64,000 nucleotides of DNA from Chlorobiota bacterium (lineage in GTDB: Bacteria; Bacteroidota; Ignavibacteria; OLB7). The notes beneath the pieces are model-generated. The model was not told where the DNA came from. It worked only from the letters and a program-made list of their open reading frames with translations, and searched no databases. Below, piece after piece: positions 9,031 to 17,976 of this stretch. The translations under genes and the position numbers were made by a program. Positions within the stretch are counted from its first letter, which is position 1, and the number at the start of each line of letters is the position of its first letter. The stretch lies in the NCBI GenBank assembly GCA_016700335.1, contig CP065014.1, forward strand, positions 2,517,001-2,581,000. Reading direction: 5' to 3'.

Positions 9031-10338
9031 TTACTTACTTGGAATTATCCATGACTTTTTATAACCTGCTCTTCCTGCATCTTTTTCAGCCTCTTGTTTA
9101 GTACCAGTTGAGCCGAATCTTACACGAAAAATTTTCTTGCCATTTACCAAAGTTGGCATAACTGATATACCTTTAATTCCTTTAGCTTTTAACTGCTGAG
9201 CAACTTTTTTTGCCTCCGATTCATCTGGCGTAGAGTGAACTTGAACTACATATTTAGTTTTTAACTGAGTATTTAAATTTGGTTTACTTTTATCAATTAC
9301 CCCTTTTGAATGTACTTTTTTCTCGTTAATATCACTTACAGTTCTTTCATTAGAAGGTGATAGTTTTTCAGTATTTTTAGGATTAGTTTTACTATCTGAA
9401 ATTTTATTTTTGAGAACTGGTTTATCGCTTGCTTTTAAATCTGTTTTAGCTGCATTTTTTAAATTTTCTTCCTCTTTTTGAATCTTAGTTTTATTTGCTT
9501 TCCATGAATGACCGTTCAATGCAGAATTAAACTCACTATTGCCTCTGATATCAGGAACAGAGCCATTGTTTCCATTATTGTTAGAGTTACTTGATGAATT
9601 ATTTAAATTTGTGTTGTTCTTAAAGTCTGTTTTTTGATCTTCAATTTTATCTATTTCTTTTTTTTCATTTTCAGTCACATTATTATTATTGTTTGGGTAT
9701 GGTAATTTATAATCATCACCAGATGGGAGAACAACAGTATTTGTATCTTTGTTCCCATCAATATCAATTGAAGAATTATCTAAACTATTTAGAGTATCAT
9801 TAAAATTATCTACATTTGAATTACCTGCACTATCAATGCTTTCATTTGACACAGGGAAGTACTTACTAATCTGTTCACTTACTAATACATAAAGTGCTAA
9901 CCCTGTAACTAAGCCAATTAAAATTACCACAATTGTAAAAACTGGATTTCGTTTCTTGGGCATCTCTTTTTTAATTGTATTCTCAGGTTTAGTATTTGCT
10001 TTTTTTATTGATTCTTCGGTCGGTTCAAATGATTTTGCAGATGTTGAACCTTCAATCATTTTAACAATAATTATCTCTTTAGGTTCTGAACTTAATGAAT
10101 TATCATTTAAATTTTCACTATCGGAAATAGGATTGTTTAAATTAATATTTTGATTTACAATTTTATTATTCTGAGCAATTAATGAATTATCATTTGAATT
10201 AATTATAACTTCTTTTTGTGGAGTACTTGTTGAACGTTTGAGTACTGATCTAATGCGCTCTGCATCTCTACTCCTCAAATTCCCTCTGTTGGAAGTTGGT
10301 TCGTTATTTTCAGTTATATTTAAATTATCTTCATTCAT
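9031..10338 (-). CDS. SPOR domain membrane protein
   Basis: The ATG at 10338 is preferred to the TTG at 10350. Order: a disordered Asn/Ser-rich cytoplasmic part, one transmembrane segment (FTIVVILIGLVTGLALYVLV, roughly residues 137-156), a long low-complexity Asn/Lys-rich linker, and a C-terminal SPOR domain (from KYVVQVHSTPDESEAKKVA to WIIPSK). SPOR domains bind septal peptidoglycan stripped of stem peptides, so this is probably a division-site or cell-wall protein like FtsN or DamX. It stands alone between the dioxygenase and the histidine kinase. Confidence 0.88.
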   Translation of the reverse strand: MNEDNLNITENNEPTSNRGNLRSRDAERIRSVLKRSTSTPQKEVIINSNDNSLIAQNNKIVNQNINLNNPISDSENLNDNSLSSEPKEIIIVKMIEGSTSAKSFEPTEESIKKANTKPENTIKKEMPKKRNPVFTIVVILIGLVTGLALYVLVSEQISKYFPVSNESIDSAGNSNVDNFNDTLNSLDNSSIDIDGNKDTNTVVLPSGDDYKLPYPNNNNNVTENEKKEIDKIEDQKTDFKNNTNLNNSSSNSNNNGNNGSVPDIRGNSEFNSALNGHSWKANKTKIQKEEENLKNAAKTDLKASDKPVLKNKISDSKTNPKNTEKLSPSNERTVSDINEKKVHSKGVIDKSKPNLNTQLKTKYVVQVHSTPDESEAKKVAQQLKAKGIKGISVMPTLVNGKKIFRVRFGSTGTKQEAEKDAGRAGYKKSWIIPSK

Positions 10339-10484
10339 AATTATGTTCAAATTTTCAATATCAAAGATAGCAAAACATATTCACTATTATTTAGATAAGT
10401 TAATAAAATACTCAAGGTTAAGTTAATTGATTTAAAACTTGATTGATTAATTCAATTAAATTTAAATAACAGATAACAGTTTCT

Positions 10485-12011
10485 TTAATTTTTTAAATTG
10501 ATTTTAATTCCAGAAAATTTTGCCTTAACATTTTCGACCTTTAAATCAGGTTTTGATAGCCCTATAATATCTTTAACATTATCTGATGAATTTGGCAACC
10601 ATATTGTAACTGTAGTTCCAACTCCTTGGGTACTTGTTAAATCAATAGTTCCATTATGAGCGTCAACGATAGCTTTTGCTAATGGTAATCCAAGTCCATA
10701 ACCCCCTGTTGAGCGAGTTCTAGAATCATCAACTCTATAAAAAGGTTCAAATACTTCTTTTTGAAGCTCAATAGGAATCCCCATTCCTCTATCTGCTACA
10801 ACTATTCTAACACCTTCTTCATCTGGGAAAAGCCTAACATCAATTTTATGATCTTTCCCAGAATATTTAATTGCATTTGATATAATATTTTTGATTGCAA
10901 TTGAAACTCTCTGTGTATCAACAGAAGCAAACAACTCACTTGATAAAGAGTCAAAAAGTACATTATTTGATACTTCATTAAAACCCTCGCAAATCTCATG
11001 AATCATACTAACTAAATTCACTTCTTCTAAAATTAGTTTGCCACCTAACACCATTAATCTTTCATTTTCTAAAAGCTCTGTAATCATTATGTTTAGCTCT
11101 TTTACATTCCTCTGAAGCCTCTCTCTTTGCTTACTTTCAGGCATCATTGTTAATGTTAATGACATTCTAGTAAGTGGTGTTCTGAGCTCATGGCTTACAT
11201 CAAACAATAGTCTTCTTTTAGATTGCATAATTAAATTAACTCTATTAGACATAGCATTAAATGCTTTAGTTAACTCCCCTAATTCATCATTAGATTGTAG
11301 TGGAACTTGATAATCAAATTCTCCAGAACCTACCATTTGCACACCAGTCATTAATGAATTTAAAGGTCGCAAAATTAATTTAACAATTTTATATACTGTT
11401 GCAATTAAAAGCAATAAAATCATTTCAATTAAAAAAGTGACTGGTAACAAAGGGAAATGAGAAAGTTGAGTTCTAAAATGAATTAAATAAATATTCCCTT
11501 TATTATAATGAATTGAATACAAATTATCTTTTACGTTCCTTACTGAAATTGAATCAGAATTTGTAAATGTTGTATTAGAAAATGTATTGAAAATATCTTC
11601 AGATGAAGTAATTACCTCTTCAGCAGATGGTAAAGTTTGAGTACTCGTCCAAATTATTTTACTCATTTTACCTTCTGGCTTTTCAATTCTAATATCTACA
11701 GGATGAGCTAAAGTAATTGATCTTAATGCTGTTGTATCAATTAATATGTCATTTGGGAATAAGCTATTTTCATTATTTAACTGTGCAGTGCTAGTAATTA
11801 ATCTTGTATAAGAATAAGATTGTTCCTTTATAAAGTCAGAATAGATATTACGTAAAGCATACCTATCATAAAGCCAAACACTGATAATTGCAATCAATGA
11901 TGTACATATTATTATAAGAAATATTTTCCTAAAAATAGTCAACTTCATTGTTAACACTTTTGGTCTTAACTCATTCCAAGATGCTATTTTCTGACTTTGA
12001 GCCGGAGCCAT
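10485..12011 (-). CDS. HAMP-domain sensor histidine kinase (CpxA/BaeS-like)
   Basis: 508 residues with two membrane segments (about 28-48 and 188-212) enclosing a periplasmic sensor of about 140 residues. HAMP (about 212-262) and HisKA follow with FDVSHELRTPLTR (His about 274), then HATPase_c with an N-box (IISNAIKYS), G1 (VADRGMGIP) and G2 (GGYGLGLPLAK). An in-frame ATG at 11948 (MKLTIFRKIF) would remove 21 residues and is an equally good start. It lies 120 bases downstream of the OmpR-type regulator on the same strand, which is very likely its partner. The layout resembles CpxRA-like envelope stress systems, but the signal is unknown. Confidence 0.92.
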   Translation of the reverse strand: MAPAQSQKIASWNELRPKVLTMKLTIFRKIFLIIICTSLIAIISVWLYDRYALRNIYSDFIKEQSYSYTRLITSTAQLNNENSLFPNDILIDTTALRSITLAHPVDIRIEKPEGKMSKIIWTSTQTLPSAEEVITSSEDIFNTFSNTTFTNSDSISVRNVKDNLYSIHYNKGNIYLIHFRTQLSHFPLLPVTFLIEMILLLLIATVYKIVKLILRPLNSLMTGVQMVGSGEFDYQVPLQSNDELGELTKAFNAMSNRVNLIMQSKRRLLFDVSHELRTPLTRMSLTLTMMPESKQRERLQRNVKELNIMITELLENERLMVLGGKLILEEVNLVSMIHEICEGFNEVSNNVLFDSLSSELFASVDTQRVSIAIKNIISNAIKYSGKDHKIDVRLFPDEEGVRIVVADRGMGIPIELQKEVFEPFYRVDDSRTRSTGGYGLGLPLAKAIVDAHNGTIDLTSTQGVGTTVTIWLPNSSDNVKDIIGLSKPDLKVENVKAKFSGIKINLKN

Positions 12012-12131
12012 TTGTAAATCTAAATGATATAATATTGAAAAATAAAGGGATCTAAAAGCTATTTAATTAAATCGTAATCAATTCAATTAAATTGAATAAG
12101 AAAGTATTACAAATTTTATCAAAGTGTTATA

Positions 12132-12839
12132 TTATGCTGCTTGTAATTCTAAACATGGAGTTGCAACAAACATATAACCTCTTCCCCAAATTGTTTTTAC
12201 AAAGCGTGGTTTCTTAGGATCATCTTCTAATTTTTGACGTAATCTTGAAATTACAACATCAACTGAACGATTTAATGACTCCCAAGGAATTCCTCTGGTT
12301 TGCTCCATCATAAAATCGCGGTCAAGTGGCTTGTTTGGATTTTCACAGAAAATTCTAAGCATCTCAAATTCGGCTGTAGTTAAATCAAGTTTCACGCCAT
12401 CAACTTTAGCAATTTGCATTTGGCAATCTATATCCATACCTTCAAATTTAAATATTCCAGAAACACCGAATGTAGGTTTAGATCTTTTAAGAATAGCTTG
12501 GATACGAGTCCATAACTCAAGTGCGTCGAAAGGCTTTGCTAAATAATCATCTGCTCCTGACTGAATGCCCATAATTCTATCATCTACATCACCACGTGCA
12601 GTAAGCATTACAACAGGTACATTTGAAAATTCACGGATTTTAGTTAATACTTCAAAACCATTCATTTCTGGAAGCATAACATCTAATACAACTAAGTCAG
12701 GTGAGAATTCGCGTAGTTTTTTTAAACCTGAAGATGGTTTAATTGCGTGTTCAACTACTGCATTGTTTGATTCGAAAAATTCACATAAAAGCTCATTTAG
12801 CTCTATGTCATCGTCAATAATTAAAATTCTTGGATTCAT
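12132..12839 (-). CDS. OmpR/PhoB-family response regulator
   Basis: 235 residues. Receiver domain with D9/D10, phospho-acceptor D53 (LVVLDVMLPEMNG), T80 and K102 (YLAKPFD). A winged-helix Trans_reg_C domain follows at about 130-230, with the family motif SLNRSVDVVISRLRQKL and the wing KTIWGRGYMF. It is the first gene of the pair with the HAMP kinase. The leader carries a spaced inverted repeat (12904-12936) that could be an operator. Confidence 0.94.
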   Translation of the reverse strand: MNPRILIIDDDIELNELLCEFFESNNAVVEHAIKPSSGLKKLREFSPDLVVLDVMLPEMNGFEVLTKIREFSNVPVVMLTARGDVDDRIMGIQSGADDYLAKPFDALELWTRIQAILKRSKPTFGVSGIFKFEGMDIDCQMQIAKVDGVKLDLTTAEFEMLRIFCENPNKPLDRDFMMEQTRGIPWESLNRSVDVVISRLRQKLEDDPKKPRFVKTIWGRGYMFVATPCLELQAA

Positions 12840-12903
12840 TTTGTGTTACAAGTGTTAAAAGTATAAAATAATTTTTTCTAATTTATTTTGAATTCACTTT
12901 ACA

Positions 12904-12936
12904 ACCTGTGTTTGCCCACATAATATTTCCACAGGT
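12904..12936. promoter_or_regulatory. Spaced inverted repeat upstream of the OmpR-type gene
   Basis: ACCTGTG (12904-12910) and CACAGGT (12930-12936) are perfect inverted copies 19 bases apart, in an unusually GC-richer patch 65-97 bases before the regulator's start codon. The position suits an operator or autoregulatory site. No binding protein is known. Confidence 0.35.
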
Positions 12937-13108
12937 GCAACTTAATAGATTTATTTTCTATTAAAATCTATTATCAAGTTTTTAATTGTATTAATTAGTA
13001 ACAAAGATTTCTTAATCTTTAAATAACAATTTCAAAATGTTACTTAATAGTTAAAAAAAATTTCAACTCATTTTTCTAATCTTCATTTTCTAATTGTAAA
13101 ACCTACAA

Positions 13109-14083
13109 CTATAATTGTTTCTCTATTTCATAAAATTTTTCCAAAACTTCTTCAAATTCGATATCACAAATTTTATAACCTTTTTTTGATATTACCACTT
13201 TGCTTTTTAATGACATTGGTTTGAAACAATTAACATTTGAAATATCATATGAAAATAAAGCTAAGCATGGTTTATTAAAAGCAGATGAAATATGAACTAT
13301 TGAAGTATCTGAAGAAATTACAATTAATGATCTTTTTATAACCGCTGCAGCTTCTAATATATTTTCAGTTCTAATAATACGACAGTTTTTTTGTACTGAA
13401 CAAAGCCGATTAGCAAGTGTAGTATCTTTTGGATCAGATATGATTCCTATGCTATACTTTTTTGATAAAGATTTGATTAAAGCTTTCCAATTTTCTTCGG
13501 TCCACATTCTATCACTCGAGCCAGCTGAAATGTTTATTACAATCAATCCTAATTTGTCAATACTAATTCTAGAGTCAATGCTTTTTTGAATTTCATTACT
13601 TATAAATATCTGTGGTTGTCTATTAAATTTATATTCTTTATTTAGAATTGTGAGTGGTGTTGTTGCTATGTCTACATAATGTCCAGGTGGAATTGTTTTA
13701 GGCAAATTAATATAATTACCATTATTGTTTGGTTGATTTAAATGATGTATTATTATCAATTGTGATTTAATAAACCATGCTGCCATTTGTGATGTTCTTG
13801 AAAAATGATTTTTATGGTCTATATACAAATCATATTTCTTATATCTTAAAGCAGATATAATATTAGGAATTCTCATTATCCCATTTTGAATGCTTATAAC
13901 GTGATCTACAGATGGATGTACTTTTGCAATTATACCACTATTATAATCTGCAATAACTGTTAAGTTAGATTCGGGATACAACTCCTTAATAGAATTAAAC
14001 AATGGGGTAGTTAGAATCATATCACCTAACTTACCTAATTGTAATACTGCAATGGATTTTATTTTAGGTGGTATTAAGGTCAT
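13109..14083 (-). CDS. Glycosyltransferase family 9 (ADP-heptose:LPS heptosyltransferase-like)
   Basis: 324 residues, GT-B fold. The N-terminal motif IAVLQLGKLGDMILTTPLFNSIKE is characteristic of WaaC/WaaF-type GT9 enzymes. The C-terminal half has INISAGSSDRMWTEENWKALI and the nucleotide-site region VISSDTSIVHISSAFNKPCLALF (GT9 consensus typically D-T/S-x-x-x-H). It probably adds a heptose or related sugar to lipopolysaccharide core or another envelope glycan at the cytoplasmic face. No other glycan genes adjoin it, so donor and acceptor are not defined. Confidence 0.87.
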   Translation of the reverse strand: MTLIPPKIKSIAVLQLGKLGDMILTTPLFNSIKELYPESNLTVIADYNSGIIAKVHPSVDHVISIQNGIMRIPNIISALRYKKYDLYIDHKNHFSRTSQMAAWFIKSQLIIIHHLNQPNNNGNYINLPKTIPPGHYVDIATTPLTILNKEYKFNRQPQIFISNEIQKSIDSRISIDKLGLIVINISAGSSDRMWTEENWKALIKSLSKKYSIGIISDPKDTTLANRLCSVQKNCRIIRTENILEAAAVIKRSLIVISSDTSIVHISSAFNKPCLALFSYDISNVNCFKPMSLKSKVVISKKGYKICDIEFEEVLEKFYEIEKQL

Positions 14084-14406
14084 TATTATTTAACAGAAAA
14101 ATTTATCGAATTTGAGCATTGACTTTCACACCAAAATACGGTTTAAATCTTTTTTTAACAAATCAAAGAATTGTATATTAAACTGGTTGTATATTTTTGT
14201 AGAGAATTTTTGATAATAACTTAATTCTCAGTTTAGAAATTTATCAATTAAGAATTATTTAGATTCTTTTTTTAGAATTATTTGTTAATTATATTTAATT
14301 TTTTTCAGTTAAAAAAGTTTAGTTGATTTTCTATCATCTAAATTTTTATCATTTGACTTTAAATTAGTTATTTATTCAAACTATTTTTTAAACTTTATAG
14401 ATTAAT
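14084..14406. other. Divergent intergenic region (323 bp)
   Basis: This gap separates the minus-strand GT9 gene from the plus-strand aminotransferase and must hold both promoters. One forward promoter-like match is listed separately. Otherwise the stretch is A/T-rich without a coding frame or a convincing hairpin. Confidence 0.5.
14171..14199 (+). promoter_or_regulatory. Candidate promoter for the aminotransferase (TTG-N18-TATTTTTG)
   Basis: TTG at 14171-14173 and TATTTTTG at 14192-14199 are 18 bases apart, within the Bacteroidota -33/-7 spacing. It would give a leader of about 200 nt before the ATG, which is long, so a closer unrecognised promoter is possible. Confidence 0.35.
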
Positions 14407-15591
14407 ATGCATATAGCAAACAGAATGTCTCGCTTGGGAACTGAAACAGCATTTGAAGTGCTTGTTAAGGCTAAAGCTTTAGAAGCTCAAGGTAGAGATA
14501 TTGTACACTTAGAAATTGGTGAGCCAGATTTTGATACTCCAAGCAATATTATTAATGCTGCAAAAGACGCATTAGATAATGGTTTTACTCATTATGGTCC
14601 AAGTTCTGGTCTATTACAAGCTCGCGAAGCAATAGCCGAGTATGTTATGAAAACTAGAAATGGTTTTAAATGTACTCCAGATGAAGTAGTTGTTACACCT
14701 GGTGCCAAACCTATAATGTTTTATGCAATAATGGCAACAGTTGACGAAGGTGATGAAGTTATTTATCCTAATCCAGGATTTCCTATTTATGAATCGGTAA
14801 TAAATTTTCTTAATGCAAAACCTGTTCCTTTACCATTAAGAGAAGAAAAAGATTTTAGATTTGACTTATCAGATCTAGAGTCAAGAATTACTTCCAAAAC
14901 TAGAATGGTTATTGTAAATACTCCTCAGAATCCTACAGGTGGCATTCTAACTAAAGAAGATATTGAAGGAATTGCTGCATTAGCTATCAAACATGATTTT
15001 ATTGTTTTTAGTGATGAAATTTATTCTAGAATTACTTATGATGGATTTAAGCATTTCTCTTTTCTAGAAATTCCAGAAATGAAAGAAAGAACAATTATGT
15101 TAGATGGGTTTAGTAAAACATATGCAATGACCGGTTGGAGATTAGGTTATGGAATTATGCCTGAGAATATTGCTAAGCTAGTTGCAAAACTTCAAACAAA
15201 TTGTACTAGTTGCACATCAAGTTTTTCACAAATGGCTGGAATTGAGGCTCTGAGCGGTCCACAGGAATCAGTTGACATTATGTTAGCAGAATTCAAACTT
15301 AGGCGAGATGCAATAGTTGATGGACTAAATTCAATTCCAGGTTTCAGTTGTTTACGTCCTCAAGGTGCCTTTTATGTATTTCCAAATATTGTTGGAACTG
15401 GAATTGCATCCCAAAAATTGGCTGATTATCTTTTAAATGAAGCTGGGGTTGCTTGCTTATCTGGTACTGCTTTCGGAGGTTATGGTGAAGGATTTATTAG
15501 ATTTAGTTATGCTAATTCTCTAGACAAAATTCAACTTGCAATTGAAAGAATTAGAACTGCTGTTTCAAAGCTTCAACCTATTGAAGCATAA
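14407..15591 (+). CDS. Class I/II pyridoxal-phosphate aminotransferase (aspartate aminotransferase-like)
   Basis: 394 residues. The PLP-binding lysine is K237 in DGFSKTYAMTGWRLGY. Other family marks are EIGEPDFDTP near the start, TPGAKPI, NTPQNPTGG (cofactor ring contact), FSDEIYSRITYDG (Asp that binds the pyridine N) and the C-terminal FIRFSYANS with the carboxylate-binding Arg. It resembles the Igamma subgroup that includes aspartate, prephenate and broad aromatic aminotransferases, so substrate is uncertain. The start could be M1 or M7. It is monocistronic, bounded by a strong bidirectional terminator. Confidence 0.92.
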   Translation: MHIANRMSRLGTETAFEVLVKAKALEAQGRDIVHLEIGEPDFDTPSNIINAAKDALDNGFTHYGPSSGLLQAREAIAEYVMKTRNGFKCTPDEVVVTPGAKPIMFYAIMATVDEGDEVIYPNPGFPIYESVINFLNAKPVPLPLREEKDFRFDLSDLESRITSKTRMVIVNTPQNPTGGILTKEDIEGIAALAIKHDFIVFSDEIYSRITYDGFKHFSFLEIPEMKERTIMLDGFSKTYAMTGWRLGYGIMPENIAKLVAKLQTNCTSCTSSFSQMAGIEALSGPQESVDIMLAEFKLRRDAIVDGLNSIPGFSCLRPQGAFYVFPNIVGTGIASQKLADYLLNEAGVACLSGTAFGGYGEGFIRFSYANSLDKIQLAIERIRTAVSKLQPIEA

Positions 15592-15605
15592 ACTTTTAAT
15601 ATTAT

Positions 15606-15680
15606 AAAAAAATTCCCAAAGATATTTTAAATTAATCATGTTATAAATATGATTAGAATTAAAATCTTTGGGAATTTTTT
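15606..15680. terminator. Bidirectional terminator between convergent genes
   Basis: AATTCCCAAAGAT (15611-15623) pairs with ATCTTTGGGAATT (from 15664), flanked by an A-run on the left and a T-run on the right. An inner AATCAT/ATGATT stem extends the hairpin. It serves both the aminotransferase (+) and the T9SS protein (-). Confidence 0.85.
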
Positions 15681-15695
15681 AAGTAAAAATCCTTA

Positions 15696-16745
15696 TTATT
15701 TAGTAAATGTCATAACTCCTTTTGCTATTGAATTATTACAGTTTAAAGTATAATAATATAACCCTGATGATAAATCACTAATATTTACTTTTAATGTTTG
15801 GTCACCTTTATTAAAAGTTTTGTCAGCTAATATTGTTATTAATTTTCCTTCAAAGTTATATAAAGAAATAATTGCTCTAGCATTATTTTTCATTTCAAAA
15901 TTTATCGAAGTAGAATTAACTGAAGGATTAGGGAAATTTCCTTTTAAAGAAAAATCATTATTATCAGATTCATAAACTCCTTTTCCACCAGAAGATTTGC
16001 CTGGCAAAGAAACTGAATTTAAAACATTATTTGAATCAGCTCCAGCCCCAGCAACAATAGTCATTCCATCAGAATAATTAGTTAGCCATGAATAGGAATA
16101 ACTTTTAGAAGTAATCATAAACCCACTATAATTGGCAATTGAAACTGTATGAGACTTTAATCTAATTACATTTTTTGTTATAACTCCAGTATTATTACCA
16201 TTAGGTAATATTGCTGTTCCAGAAGCATCAATTTCGTTTTCAACTGTTACATTAGATTCTCCATAAGCATTAGGAATTTTATAGGTACTAGTCCATTTTG
16301 AACCTTTACTCATTGGGAATTTATATATTTGATTCCCAGGATTATAAAAAGTTTTAAAAGTATCCGTACAAGCTCCATAAATCCAATAACCTTCTTGGCT
16401 TAATTTACCATAACTGAAACTAATATATTTTACTCCATTTACATTTGTTGTAGATTTTGTATAAATATTAGCATCTTTAAATTCAGGTAAATTATCACAA
16501 TTAGAACCTAACTTAGCTGATGATGAGAAAGATTCTCCATCCAATGGAGTATACTTTAATTTTGAGAAATCCCAAGTGTTATTGCCTCCAGGTGGATTTA
16601 AATTAAAACCTGTTATATCTGATGTTTGCATTCCATTACCGCGAGTTGTATTGTTCATATTTATAAAGTCAGCTGCAGTTATAGTTTGTGCAGTTACTTT
16701 ACAATACAAACAAAAAATTGAAATCAAAATGAGAATTTTGTACAT
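15696..16745 (-). CDS. Secreted protein of unknown function with T9SS sorting domain
   Basis: 349 residues. Signal peptide MYKILILISIFCLYCKVTAQ, then a beta-rich domain of about 230 residues that I do not recognise (WDFSKL near the start is common in Bacteroidota exported proteins), and a C-terminal T9SS sorting domain from FPNPSVNSTSINFEM to AKGVMTFTK. It should be exported and anchored to or released from the cell surface. It stands alone, with its own promoter (16817-16848) and the shared terminator downstream. Confidence 0.8.
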   Translation of the reverse strand: MYKILILISIFCLYCKVTAQTITAADFINMNNTTRGNGMQTSDITGFNLNPPGGNNTWDFSKLKYTPLDGESFSSSAKLGSNCDNLPEFKDANIYTKSTTNVNGVKYISFSYGKLSQEGYWIYGACTDTFKTFYNPGNQIYKFPMSKGSKWTSTYKIPNAYGESNVTVENEIDASGTAILPNGNNTGVITKNVIRLKSHTVSIANYSGFMITSKSYSYSWLTNYSDGMTIVAGAGADSNNVLNSVSLPGKSSGGKGVYESDNNDFSLKGNFPNPSVNSTSINFEMKNNARAIISLYNFEGKLITILADKTFNKGDQTLKVNISDLSSGLYYYTLNCNNSIAKGVMTFTK

Positions 16746-16816
16746 AGTATTTTTTAAGTTAATTTGATATTATTGGTGTTTAAAATTGTTGACTAATATT
16801 GTTTAAACATATTTTA

Positions 16817-16848
16817 CAAAATTAAGGAATTAATTAATAATAATACAA
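16817..16848 (-). promoter_or_regulatory. Promoter of the T9SS protein gene (TTG-N21-TAATTTTG)
   Basis: Read on the minus strand, TTG (16846-16848) is followed after 21 bases by TAATTTTG (16817-16824). Spacing and sequence fit the Bacteroidota consensus and predict a leader of about 65 nt. Confidence 0.55.
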
Positions 16849-16997
16849 TTTTGAAAATTGACTTAAATTGTTCAATATTTAAATTTATTTCAATTCTGTT
16901 TTGATATTGACTAGATAACAATGAATAATATCATATTTTATAATTCCCATATTTCTTTCTAAAAAATAATATTCTCTTATAAATAAATCTAATTAGT

Positions 16998-17005
16998 TAT
17001 TTTTG
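16998..17005 (+). promoter_or_regulatory. Candidate -7 element of the yicC-gmk-rpoZ operon
   Basis: TATTTTTG fits TAnnTTTG and lies about 95 bases before the yicC start. No clear -33 TTG is at 17-23 bases upstream. If real, the transcript would begin just before the 17033-17070 hairpin. Confidence 0.4.
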
Positions 17006-17032
17006 TAAATTAACTACTTTAGTAATATGATG

Positions 17033-17070
17033 GTCATTATATTTAATATTTAGGTATTAAATATAATGAC
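17033..17070. repeat. Perfect 16-bp inverted repeat in the yicC leader
   Basis: GTCATTATATTTAATA (17033-17048) is followed by a 6-base loop TTTAGG and the exact reverse complement (17055-17070). No T-run follows, so it is not an intrinsic terminator. It ends 29 bases before the yicC start and could be an operator or an RNA structure in the leader. Confidence 0.75.
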
Positions 17071-17099
17071 GTTAACATAAATTTTTAATAGCAAGTTTT

Positions 17100-17972
17100 A
17101 TGATGATAAGTATGACCGGTTATGGGCAAAGTTCCGTAACAGGTAAAGGTGTGACCATTTCAATAGAGTTAAGAAGTGTGAATAGTAGATTTTTGGAGAT
17201 CTCTTCTAAGTTGCCTCGTGAATTACAATTCAGAGAAAATGACATTAAAGAACTAATTAGAAGCAAAGTTTCTAGAGCAAAAATTAATCTTTTTCTTGGA
17301 ATTGAACAAAGTTCAAAAGCAAAAAAATTGTTGATTAATACTGAAGCTCTAAAATCTTATAAAGATGCCCTAGAAGAAATTAGGAAAATTGCTAAAATTA
17401 AGGAGACAGTTTCTTTAGCTGATATATTACGTTTCTCTAATGAAATTATGACTCCAGCTGAAGATGATGTAATTGATAATTGGGACTTGATATCTAAAGC
17501 AATATCAAATGCTGTTAACAATCTAAATCAAATGCGTAGGAAAGAAGGCTATGAACTTGGTCGAGATATTTCAAATAGGATTAGAGAAATAGAATCAATA
17601 CTAGAAAAAGTAGTAGGATTATCAAATAACTTATTACCCACTGAAAGAGAAAAATTACGTTTAAGAGTTGCACAATTATTTGAAAATGATGAAATTGATG
17701 AACAAAGGCTTCAGTTAGAAATAGTATTGTTAGCAGATAAATTAGATGTTACAGAAGAATGTGTTAGGTACCGTAGTCATTCAAAATTCTTCTTAGAAGC
17801 AATGAATGGGCAAGAGCCAGCTGGAAGGAGGCTTAACTTTTTATTACAAGAAATGGGAAGAGAAGTTACAACTATTGGATCTAAATGTAACAATGCAGAA
17901 ATTGCACAATTAGTTGTTAAAATAAAAGAAGAACTCGAAAAAATTAGAGAACAAGTTCAGAATATTGAGTAA
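17100..17972 (+). CDS. yicC: YicC/YloC-family endoribonuclease
   Basis: 290 residues. N-terminal SMTGYGQSSVTGKGVTISIELRSVNSRFLEI is the hallmark of the YicC family. The C-terminal half carries the DUF1732 signature (RRLNFLLQEMGREVTTIGSKC). E. coli YicC has been described as an endoribonuclease; the catalytic details here are inferred from family. Two start codons are adjacent (17100 and 17103). It leads a yicC-gmk-rpoZ cluster that is conserved widely in bacteria. Confidence 0.93.
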   Translation: MMISMTGYGQSSVTGKGVTISIELRSVNSRFLEISSKLPRELQFRENDIKELIRSKVSRAKINLFLGIEQSSKAKKLLINTEALKSYKDALEEIRKIAKIKETVSLADILRFSNEIMTPAEDDVIDNWDLISKAISNAVNNLNQMRRKEGYELGRDISNRIREIESILEKVVGLSNNLLPTEREKLRLRVAQLFENDEIDEQRLQLEIVLLADKLDVTEECVRYRSHSKFFLEAMNGQEPAGRRLNFLLQEMGREVTTIGSKCNNAEIAQLVVKIKEELEKIREQVQNIE

Positions 17973-17976
17973 AAAT

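Larger units (their letters stand above)
16746..17099. other. Divergent intergenic region with promoters and a strong hairpin (354 bp)
   Basis: No gene is present. The stretch holds a minus-strand promoter for the T9SS protein, a plus-strand -7-like element for yicC, and a perfect 16-bp inverted repeat in the yicC leader. All three are listed separately. Confidence 0.6.

Noticed and set aside
10238..10426. Plus-strand open frame of 62 codons opposite the SPOR gene
   Set aside because: It is antisense to a long coding frame, starts without a plausible signal and has no recognisable protein features.
12331..12858. Two plus-strand frames opposite the OmpR-type gene
   Set aside because: They are shadows of a conserved regulator; the sequences have no family signature.
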